DNA of 64,000 nt, taken from NCBI RefSeq assembly GCF_910592395.1, contig NC_088321.1, forward strand, positions 1,550,001 through 1,614,000, in the 5' to 3' direction. Made by a program: the position numbers and the translations under genes. Positions 43,669 to 55,600 of this stretch are shown here, piece by piece; positions within the stretch are counted from its first letter, which is position 1; every line of letters starts with the position of its first letter. The stretch comes from Lineus longissimus. Taxonomy: Eukaryota; Nemertea; Pilidiophora; Heteronemertea; Lineidae. Below the pieces are notes generated by a model. It searched no databases and was not told where the DNA came from. It saw nothing but the letters and a program-made list of their open reading frames with translations.

Positions 43669-46600
43669 GTAGGTTTTTATGTGGTGTAGTGATGGTGAAT
43701 CATACATCAGGATCTATTACAACACAAATCGATCAGTAGGCCTAGTAGGCTTAGGTCCCCCAGCGTTTGTAGGCCTCCCCCAGAGGCAGAGGGGAGGTTG
43801 GGACAGAGACCTGTCTTAAGTCTGTGTAAACATTATAGTTGGTTCTATAATACATTTTATATTAACTGCGGTACCTGCCCCCCCCCCCCCCCATGCCCAT
43901 GGTAGGCCTACCCCTCCACCCACACTTTGGTCAAATAGAACTTAGAGAAATCAACCAGTTTCTCCACTGTCAGCCATCAGTCTTTACTAACAAACATGTT
44001 TATTGACATGAATAAAATTGGTGACTTCAATCAACTCATTCATCAGAGGACAATTGTCACAATTAAAACGATTAATTGATCAGTTGAAAGTGATCACTGA
44101 TCAATTACCAAATGTAACCGAATGTCAATCATTCATAGAATGATTATTAAAAGCCTTAATTGACTCACTATTTGATTAGCAGTAGGTGCAATTAGCCAGT
44201 CTAATTACAAATAAATAATCCAGTTTAAAATTTGTCGATGGATTTTGAACAAAAATCATTACATAATTGTTTTAACAAAATTTTTCCAACATTTTAAAAA
44301 CAATTCTCCTTTTTTGCGACACGCCAGCTCAACAAGTTGGAAGGTGTATTTGATCCTCGGCAAACTGGCGAGCCAATTCTCCAGACTGATAACCATGAAT
44401 TGTTTGAATTCTTCATTGTAGATCTCTTTGTATCTCTTTATGATGCTATCATGTATTCTGCGTTGCATATTGTAATGATGACCACATTGTCAGACAGAGT
44501 TCATCCAATGTTGACCTCAGTTTGACCCTTATGGCTGATAAAAGCACAAGAACACTTTGCTATCTGTCGCCATTAGAAATTGAATTTGAATTTTATGGAT
44601 ATTTAAAGGGAACTGGAACCGCCGAGCGATTTATTCAACTTTTCGACTTTCACCGCCCGAGAAAGTCAAACTTCCAACTTCCAATTCGAGTTCAGATTTG
44701 TAGTTCCGCCCCCAGTGCCCGAGCATGCGCAGTTCAATTTGTTATTATTGAGAGTCATGTGAGAATCACGTGAGTCATGCAATCTTTCATTCATTAGTTT
44801 TCGTAGTAGTGACGTCACTCAATGATTGACAGCTAGGCGCCATGTTTCATTCATGCCTCGTTCTGATTACCCGATACGCGGGAAATGAAAACGAAGTCAT
44901 ACGAACTGGCTTGGCGGTTTCAGTTCCCTTTAAGAGATCCAATTGTGGCACAAAATCTTTATTGAGACTAGCTGTGAACGTAGTAAAAATAACTAAATTG
45001 GTGACTAATTAGTTAACTCTTATGCAGTTCATTGACTGGAGTCAGTAGTGTTATACAATGTTATGTAATGTTACCCAGATGAACAGCTCACATTAAATAA
45101 CTACCTGAGGGAAACTTGAAACTGCGAAGATTTATCAATGGAAGCTTATTCCCGCCTTAGGTTTTAACCGGGCTGTTCAAAACTCCCCAGTTTTATAACC
45201 GTTTCGTGAAAGGTTTCCTTTAAAAATAACTGTGCTCTCCTATCAGTGTTGCACCCGCGTCACTTGCGTGTAACTGACGTGAAGCAGGCAGGATGTCATT
45301 TCTGATCAGTACTGTATTATGCAAATGAATTCACCGAAACTTGGTATTTGGTTTTCGTGTCCTGCATCTCATCATTGACGGAATGAGTCACCCAGACAAA
45401 TTTCCTAGTATCAAACAATAAATTATTGAATTTTGAAGGGGTCTTATTGTACCTGCTTATGAAACCCCTGTGGTAAAACCATTACCCCCCTAAGGCATAT
45501 AAAACCCTAATCCCTGTGAAATTCGACCCCTTTCCCATGCGTGTAAAACGGGTCATTAACCCACCCTTATTTCCATTTACTTGTCTGTCACATATAAAAT
45601 GGGATCAGTGGTACCGACTGTGTGTGTAAGTCGAGATTAAAGACCCACTAGAAATTCCTCAGGCTATGCATTGTCAATAGGCCTTTAGAAACCAACGGCT
45701 TGCGGGTAAAGGAATTTACGAATTCAATGCCACCGACCAAACAGAAGTGTTTCGACTGTGCTGTGCAATTCTCTGAAAAGTCTCATCTAAAATTTGGACT
45801 ACTTTCGGGACTTTTCCTTCGGTTCGTTGTTGCTTCTCTTGAAATTCGTGTGTGTTGAACTTGGACGATTTTTTGAGGATAATTTCGTCTTACCTTCATG
45901 TCCACAAAGAAACATTTTATTCAGGATTGGGTGAATGGAACAGGTGTGGACCTTTATACATAGATAGAATGTACACAGGGTTTGTTGCTTATCTTGGGCT
46001 AAACTTTAGAATCCCCGATCGGAAATGACGTAGTTTGATCGCATTCAACTATAAATCCATTGAAGAGTGGTGCTTCGTTAGTCAACCGATGACCTTTTTT
46101 TGGGGTGTGATCGGGGATTGTAAACTCGTTCCTTATCTTGTTCACGTTGGGTTTTTTCGACAGACATGACAGAAAAAAATCGGAGCGCAAAAAAGCAAAT
46201 GTGCACTCTCAGAACATGTCAGATGACCCAAGTAAAGCAAACTTTGGACGATGCCATTGGGCACTGTGACCATTTATTCCTGGTGAAACGCGTCTGATCA
46301 GTGCCCGACAAATGTCTTCGAAATCATCCATTGGTTTGGTGGTTTAAAGGCCACAGTAGTCTTTTGCCAAATGGGTTCAAAGGCACTCCTTTCACTGCTC
46401 CAGTACTTCAGCCCCCGGAACGAGTTTACAATCCCCGATCACACCCCAAAAAAAGGTCATCGGTTGACTAACGAAGCACCACTGTTCAATGGATTTATAG
46501 TTGAATGCGATCAAACTACGTCATTTCCGATCGGGGATTGTAAATTTTAACCCAATTACACCAGTAACAATGGATTCAGGTGGATCTGTTGGTGCCTGTG

Positions 46601-49600
46601 AGCGATATGATAATTAAAATCATCGCCGTAATTAAGTTGCTTTATTGTCATCGTGACTCTGGTGGTATACTCCCTTTAAATGTTTTGGAATAGATGAGGT
46701 GTAAAAACCTTGGTGTCTTACATTGGGTGATATGAATAAAGAGTAGTAAATGCTTTTATCTAAAACTCCATGTACATTTACACTTGGCCTTTCTGTACAA
46801 AATTGAAGTAAAAGCATTTGCTAGCCTTTATTCATATCACCCATTATCGTGAGAGGTCATCTGGTGCAAATGCCATCGGTTTCGATAAGACCAACTTGTA
46901 TTATCTTCGTCGATGACTGCTATCAAAACTTATCCTAGGAAAAATTTGATGGTTAGAAAGTATTAGCATGTCGGCCCGAGGTTGCAATTGATAGATCGTC
47001 TTCTCTTGAGATACTCGGAGAGGTGGGAGATACTCATGTAGGCCCGAGGTTGTAATTGATAGATCGTCTTCGCTTGAGATACTCGGAGAGGTGGGAGATA
47101 CTCATGTAGGCCCGAGGTTGTAATTGATAGATCGTCTTCTTTTGAGATACTCGGAGAGGTGGGAGATACTCATGTAGGTCCGAGGTTGTAATTGATAGAT
47201 CGTCTTCTTTTGAGATAGTCGGAGAGGTGGGAGATACTCATGTAGGCCCGAGGTTGTAATTGATAGATCGTCTTCTTTTGAGATACTCGGAGAGGTGGGA
47301 GATACTCATGTAGGCCCGAGGTTGTAATTGATAGATCGTCTCCTCTTGAGATACTCAGAGAGGTGGGAGATACTCGAAGAGGTGGCTGCTGATTCCTCAG
47401 GATGAGTTTTCCACGCATGAGCTCTTCACCAGTCACCAACAATGACGTAACCCTGTGCCTATCTAACTTGCAGAAGCCGTCCCCGAGGAAAGTTCCCCGA
47501 CACGAGCACTCCAACTCGGTTTTGAACTAGCGCTAAAAGAACGCGATGCCGTCCTGCGAGAGAATGCTAAGGCGTTGGAAGTGCGCGATTTAGCTCTTCG
47601 GGAAATGGAGGCACTGAAATCAGACAGGGATCGCGTCGTCTCCAATCTGGAAAGTATAACGGGGCGGAGGTCTCCCAAGCAAAACAACAGGTGAGTGTCT
47701 ATGGTTCTGTTCCAAGGAAATTTTTAGTCACTTTGATTATGATAGTAATTTTACAATGAAGCGTCTGGATTATAGAGGTGTCCTTAAAGGAAGGTTCCAC
47801 TGTGTGGTAAATTTTTGCGTCTTTTTTTTAACAGGGATATGGAGCTGTCGCGCAATGATCCGAGATTCAAAGTCGTTGAACGAGATACACAGGTAGGCCT
47901 GCTTTCATCATTTTCAAACCACGTCATGAACTATGGAACCTTTTGCATTATGTACTGTACTGGGTAATCTATTTATCTTTTCTGAATCTATGGTTCGGTA
48001 CAGTTTCTGAAAGTCCGCTCTGGTTGTTAGAGGGTTAACCCATTGAGACAGGTGTCTGATATCTTGAACGAATTCCACCAGTGTTGGTTTAGAGAGAATT
48101 CGATACCCTACATTGCACTTGAGGAGAAAATATGCGTGGTATTTCCCTGTTGTTATCAAGAGGCCAACTACGGCCAGTGCCGAGTTCCCAACCTCAGCCC
48201 CGCAACTCAGCGTTAAACGACAGTATCACAGTCGCGTGGACCAACCACCAACTTCGTCAATAAACCTCCGCAGACAGTGATATTGTAGTTCATATGCTGC
48301 TGGACAGTTGCGCTCCTTTAAAAAAGATACCCTTCGAGATATTGGCCCAAGAAACGTTCTGAGACAAAAGTGGCTCTGGCGGCCGTCTTCTAAATACCGG
48401 CAGAGGTGCCACATGTCCGATATCTAGCGAGTGTTACCAAAAAAATATCCGAGTCACAAAATATTGATGATTTCGATAACGGCGATTTGTATTTCTTAGA
48501 ACTCGTGTGCAGTAATGAATAATTGAAACGTGCTCATTATGGTAATCAGCATAATATTAGCATCATTAATGGCTGATTTATGACTGTATTGTGAGTAGAG
48601 CGATGTTAACGTGACTGTTTCCTGCCAAATGCTGGACAGTTGCCCTAAGCAAGAATGTTCAAAAGCTAACCACCTATGAATCAATCCTTCAACTGAACTG
48701 GACATATCTATGTCGACTGTATCACCACATTCCTGAGATTTTGGCTTCCGCCTTACTCGAGAATGTATATTTGATTTACCCGTCAGCTTTAAGATGAGGT
48801 GGTTCAATCGTGTCAGAAAATATTGAGATTTGGAGTGGACCAGGAACTACAATTCCTGGCTCTTCACAGTCCTTCGAATGAGACTCAAAACCGAGGTTCC
48901 TTGTGCCTGGTGTCTATGCCATCGCAGGCTAAGACCCCACCAAGTGAGAAACATGAGTAGCTTGCGTGGACTCTATCTCTCTCGCCAAAGTCGGACCACT
49001 AGGCCAATAAACCCAATTGGCGCCTAACCGTAATGGCACGCAGGATACGCTCATCCCGCCTTGGAGGAGGATTACTCCTAGGAGAATGACCCCTCCAAGT
49101 GCAGAGCGAACGCTGAAGAAGAAGAAGAAGAAGGAGTGGACCAGGTCAGCCCCAGTCTCTCTTCTTCTTCTTAGGACCCTTCGTGCCCTAGGTGGCACAT
49201 GGGGCGTTCCCCAGGGTCCTCCACTCAAGTCTGTTGGCTGCTCGCTGTCTGGCTGCCTCCCACGTTAGGCCCTTCTCTTAAAGTTCCTTTGCCATGGAAC
49301 GCCGCCAGGTCTCTCTTGGTCTGCCTCTATTCCGTCTCCCCTGTGGTGTCCATGTGAGTGCTCTCCTTGGCAATGCGTTTGCAGGCATTCGGAGCACATG
49401 GCCCAACCATTGCCATCTTCGTTCCTTCACCAATTCTGATAAATTCAGTCTCACTGTTGGTGAATGGGAGAAGACTGGGTTGGTTTGGACACGTGTCTCG
49501 AATGGCACCAGCAAGGCTTCTGGTAATACTAGTGGATTAGCAACCAGAGGCATGATGGGACGAGGCAGAGGGGGCCGAGGGGGGTACTCGCATCTGAACA

Positions 49601-52600
49601 CTGTCACGTGACCATTCATTAGAGAGCTCACGACCAGTTCCTACTCACTGGATCATTTCGAAGGGTTAATAACCTGTTCCAGAAATACCTGCGCATGAAA
49701 CGTTCCAGACAAGGTTTGGCTAATTTGATATCGAATTCACGATTAATTAGCAGAAATTGTAACGGTACCCAACTGGTGACGAAAAACATATTGTATTTGG
49801 AGTTGGTAGTTGTTGCACACCTTTGACTGCTCATTTCGAATTCGTCTGACATCATATTCAGAGGTTGGCAACGTTTTCCTTCATTTAGTTTTGATTTTCT
49901 TTGATTTGTATTCTTGGGATCCATAATGGTTTTCAAACTAGTGTTGACTTCCTATCCAACTATGACTGGTTTATAGTCCTGCGGAGTATCTCAGGTTAAA
50001 AAGTTAGAGGATTTTAGGATTGCGTCCTGTTTGTGATTTAGACTTTCCTGGCGGAGCGATAGCTGAAAGGGTGGGGCAGAAGGGTTCAAAGTCTGAAAAG
50101 AAGGGACGTGACTCCCTGTTAAATGTAGATACTTTGGCGATTGGTGAAAAAGGCAGGGGAAATTTTAAAATTGTGAAAAGGCATTGTCCTGTGCCCCGCT
50201 AAAACTGTTTAGCAAAACGGACTTTTAGATTTTGTAAGTCTTGAATCTGACCACGAGGATTCACCAAACGTGATTTGTTCAGTTGGAGTACCTTGTGTCC
50301 TTTCGTACAGAAGTTGGCAGAGTTTTTACCTTCAATCAACAAACTTTTACTGCCTGTGGCATCATGGTCAACGCACCGAATCACTTTCGCAGCTGAACAT
50401 CGGGCGCTTGGGCCTCTAGTTGTCACAGATCGGCCTCAGAACCTGATAATACTTAAAACTGGCCAATCGAAAGCTGAAAATGAGAAAAAAACTTCTTGCG
50501 AAAAAATCTCCGCAAATTCCAACGATGTGCGAGGAAAATAGCGGGCGACACCGGTCACCACGCTATCGCGTCAGTTACTCGGATGACGAATATGAATGTC
50601 AACCAAGATGGCCGTCGCCTCCACACCGCTATCCGCAAAGTTACTCGGACGATGAACACGATTCAAGATGGCGGCCACCGCCTCCTCCGCGGCGGGTTTT
50701 AAAGTCCAGGTTGGCGCCGCCTTTGAGGCATGGGAGGAACTCTCCTGAGGTGCACTATAGTACGATGGGGACGTACGGCAGGCATCGCCATACAAGGTCA
50801 AGGTCAAAGCCAAGCAGGAAGGTAGGTGTTTATAGCATTGGCCGCCTGGGGCCGAGGTTCGATACTTTTTTCGCTTTCTCAAGAAGCTGTTTACCGCAAA
50901 CTATTTACATTTGCGATTCACGACAATTTTTGAAAGAAAAAATATTGTCAGCCGTCACAGCAAAACCAGACGCATGTCGCTCCGAGCTTGGCAGGTTAAG
51001 ACGGACTGTTTGTTCATTTCACTGTTGTCTTCATTTGGTGAAATCTGAGTGCATCAATTTCTTCCATTATCTCCTGGTGTCATTTAGGCACGTCTTCTGT
51101 GCGACATGCGCGCTTAGCGGGGGTTCTCCTTCCTCATCTTTCCTTTACGCCCTCCGGTGCCATCTTCCAGCACATTTTGGAACTACAGATTCGGACTGCT
51201 GAAACTGGCTTGTTTTGATGGTTTTGCTCAGCTGGCTCACATGAATACACCTTTCCAGAAATGGGGCGCTGAGTGTCTGAAATAGTGATGTCATAAGGGG
51301 AAACTAGGCCTTATGGTGGAGGGACAAAGGAGATAGTCATGGTTGACCAACACACTTGAATGCCTTTAATGACGGACAAGGGGGAAAAGTTAGTTCCAAT
51401 GCAAGCCACCAATTTCGGGAAGCATGTATATGTAGTCGTTCGTTTTTAATATCGACCAAGTGGCTGCCACAATGTGCCCATCGGGAGCCCCAAGAACCCC
51501 AATATAAATAGTTTCTTTTTTGTGCGAAAATTGTTTCCATTTCTAAGCAGGCTTTCTCCGCCGTTATGTAACAGTGTCATTGTCAGAGATCGTTATGAGA
51601 GTAAAAATATTGAAGAATGCGAACTGAGGCTTGGCTGCGATTTAATTGGGGGTCACGTGATTTAATTGGGGGTCGGGTATGATTAATTGGTCAAGAATGT
51701 TGAAAATGACCACAGAAAATTGAGATAATGAAAGCACAATGCAACTTCCCTTAGCGGACACCTCTCTATTAAGGACACCCTCTCTATTAAGGACATTACT
51801 CCTTGTCCCGAATGGGTCGTTTTTCGACTTTATCATATACCATTTCCTTTCTGCGGACAGCACAGCTCGGCATGCTGGAACACCTGCCTCATTCTCTACA
51901 AACTGTGAAAGTGATCCCCTGTGAATGTGCAGAATCATGAATCCTTTGTGAGAAAATGATACTTGCTGTTGATTTTTTATAGAATTTCTGTGTACACTCG
52001 GGATTCATCACTAAAGAATAAAGATTTTCGCACCTTTTTAAAAAACCTTTCTTGATTTTTCGGCCAACAGAAATATGCACCTTGTAGACATCTTTTGGTA
52101 AAATGAAAAACTCGAAATGTATTTTTAAATCCGAAGAACCTTCATTTTGCCAAGAAAAAAAATCCACGATGTGCAAAAACCTTTATTACTGAGAGTGTAG
52201 AGTTTTCATAAAAATGTCTACCTGTGTTCCTCTTGCCTATAATCCCCCTTTAATGGGATCAGCATCTAACTCTAAGGCAACTTCAGCCTTCGTGATCTTT
52301 CAAACTCAAACACTCGGTTGAAACTTTCCACATCCAAAAAAGTTCACCGTGCGTCAAATCAATTAAACTCTTTAAATATTTTCTTAAAAATAGCGACAGT
52401 GTTGGGTCACTGTGGGTAGGCCACAGGACGAGAGACGCCGCAGTTTTCACGGAGGACAATCACCGATTACATAACACAAAGGAGACATTGTTGATAAAGA
52501 GCGTTACTTTTGGACACAAATGGATTAGAGATTGACTTGGGATGGATCTGAGAATAATCTCAGATCTCCTTCGAGTTGTGGAGATGAAATTTTGTTTACT

Positions 52601-55600
52601 TTTCGTTTGGGAAGTCCAAAGCGCGTGAAGCAAAAATGTGACTTAGGCCTGTCTTGTTAAGGGTTGCCCCTCGTTAGCCCCAATTGGAGAGGAACAGCTA
52701 TCTCAGTCCATAAGCCCGATCCAGGCTTGCTTGAAACAACTTGTTATGGGTTGCCCCTCGTTAGCCCCAATTGGAGAGGAATAGCTACCTCAGTCCATAA
52801 GCCCGATCCAGGCTTGCTTCAAACAACTTGTTATGGGTTGCCCCTCGTTAGCCCCATTTGGAGCGGAATAGCTATCTCAGTCCATAAGCCCGATCCAGGC
52901 TTGCTTCAAACAACTTGTTATGGGTTGCCCCTCGTTAGCCCCATTTGGAGCGGAATAGCTACCTCAGTCCATGAGCCCGATCCAGGCTTGCTTGAAACAA
53001 CTTGTTATGGGTTGCCCCTCGTTAGCCCCATTTGGAGCGGAATAGCTACCTCAGTCCATAAGCCCGATCCAGGCTTGCTTCAAACAACTTGTTATGGGTT
53101 GCCCCTCGTTAGCCCCAATTGGAGAGGAACAGCTACCTCAGTCCATGAGCCCGATCCAGGCTTGCTTCAAACAACTTGTTATGGGTTGCCCCTCGTTAGC
53201 CCCAATTGGAGAGGAATTCCCTAATTAACATAAGAATGTCCTTCACTGGAGAAGGGCATTGATGATTTGATTATCAAGGGGGACCATCTCAAACTTTATA
53301 AAAGAAAATTTTAGCATCGAGTTTACAATTCCCGATTATGGCCAGAAAAAAATCATCAGTTGAAGAAATAAGCGTCACTGTTCAATGGATTTATGGACGA
53401 ATGCGATCAGATTTCGTCAATTCCGATCAGGGATCGTAAATTCAAACAAATTTTATTCTAAAAGAAAGAATGAATTTGCTTTTAATTAAAGGGACACTAT
53501 AGGCAGCAGGTAGATTGGCGAGTCAACGTAACACGAAGTCAGCAAAATGGGTCGCACCTATCCCACAAGATTCAAAAGTATTCACACTTGTACGAGAAAT
53601 ATATTTGGGGCCTAATCAGACCTGAGCAGGTGCCATACTGTGCATAGTCACCCGAAAATTGTCACCCTGTTAGTCCTGCCTATAGTCCCCCTTTAAGAGT
53701 TAGTTCAGTGGTCGCTGTGACAGGTCACAATAAACCTTTAAATAACCACCTCTTCAAAAGTTGAAAGTGTTTTGAGACGCCCCCTCCGAATTGGGCTAAC
53801 TCATTCAATTCAATGGCACTTCGCGAGATCAGTGTGTACACAGGATAACCTCAGTGATACACTCACTCACACATGGGCTTACACTGACTGTACAAAGGCC
53901 TAACATTTTGGCAATAGGCCCTGTAGCGTGAATCATAATGGACTACTGAGTGAACGTTATTGAATAATTTATGGATATTTTGCGATTTTTTTCGAAATTA
54001 CGATTTGAGCTTATCTTCGTTCGAGATGGTCAAGGAATATGTTAAAGTTCCTGAGGTGAGATTTGTGAGCCAGTTCTCCGTGATTTTTTCGTTGAACAAG
54101 CTTTTTGATTTATTTTAGTTCTGCCTTAAGTCTTGCACACTAAAACTTAAAGGGCCAAATTCATAAAGGGTGTTTAGCTCAAAACAGCGTTTAACTACTG
54201 AATAGACAGATTCTGGCCCTTCATGTGAATCTTCACAGAATATGAATAGGCCCTGAAACTGATTAGAGAGAAGTTGTACATGTCTAACCCTTAAACGCCC
54301 TTTATGAATTTGGGCCAAACTTATTAATTCTTGGTTTTATCGAAACATTAACTGAATTCTGGGAAAGTAATGGACGAAATGCATTATTATAGGCCTACAG
54401 GAGAACCTCCCTTACCGGACACCTCAATTAAGCACAACCTCTCTATTAAGGACACTGGGTTTGGTCCCAAATTGGTTGTTTCCATTCAATTTGACCTCTC
54501 TAATCAGGACACCTCTCTATTAAGGACAGCACTTGCCAGTCCCGAGGGTGTCCTTAATAGAGAGGTTCTACTGTAGATATTAATTTCAGCATTGCCGTGG
54601 TGTAAACATACAAGTACAGTAGAACCTCTCTTAGCGGACACCTCTCTATCAAGGACAACCTCTCTATTAAGGACACTGGGTTTGGTCCTAAATTGGTTGT
54701 TTTCATTCAATTTGACCTCTCTAATCAGGACACCTCTCTATTAAGGACAGCATTTGCCAGTCCCGAGGGTGTCCTTAATAGAGAGGTTCTACTGTAGATA
54801 TTAATTTCAGCATTGCCGTGGTGTAAACATACAAATACAGTAGAACCTCTCTTAGCGGACACCTCTCTATCAAGGACAACCTCTCTATTAAGGACACTGG
54901 GTTTGGTCCTAAATTGGTTGTTTTCATTCAATTTGACCTCTCTAATCAGGACACCTCTCTATTAAGGACAGCACTTGCCAGTCCCGAGGGTGTCCTTAAT
55001 AGAGAGGGTCTACTGTATCATTGCTGAATCTAAACAAACACTCTCATCACAGATCAATACCCTTGAATGGCATTTTTAGCTCACCTGGGTGAGCTTATGT
55101 CGTCACGTCTTGTTAGAGGGGTTTTATACCAATACAGTAGAGCCTCCTTATCAAGGACACCATTGGGACTGACAAGTGCTGTCCATAATAGACAGGTGTC
55201 CTGATTAGAGAGGTTTAAGCAAATTTTGCACAAGCAATGCATTGCCTTCCCGCACCTCAGTCGATATCAAAAGCATCAAGTCAAAAACCCCTTTTACAGG
55301 CCCTATTGTCCATCAGGTCAAATCTAGTTCAATGATCTGCACCGAACTTTTAAAAAGGAAATGATAGCGTGCATTTTCACTGTCCGAGGAAAATGTAAAA
55401 AGTAGGCTGAATCACTGGTCGTACGACATCCCCTTAGTAACCAATTTGGGACCAAAACTAGTGTCCTTGATAGAGAGGGGTCCTTAATAGAGAAGCGTCC
55501 GCTAAGGGAGGTTCCACAGACTCTAAAGTTCCCTTAAAAATGTCCTCTTTCTTATAGTTTCTTTTCGTTTTCGATCACAGACGTGAAAAAGGTCAATCAA

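Larger units (their letters stand above)
43669..47473. other. CARD gene intron 1
   Basis: 3.8 kb, holding a poly(C) run near 43880, a TTAA MITE, two inverted family D MITEs, a palindromic element and a 68-bp minisatellite, annotated separately. Confidence 0.6.

Noticed and set aside
49278-49631. Intact retrotransposon gene
   Set aside because: Only the ORF2 C-terminus remains, with an internal stop and an inverted neighbour.
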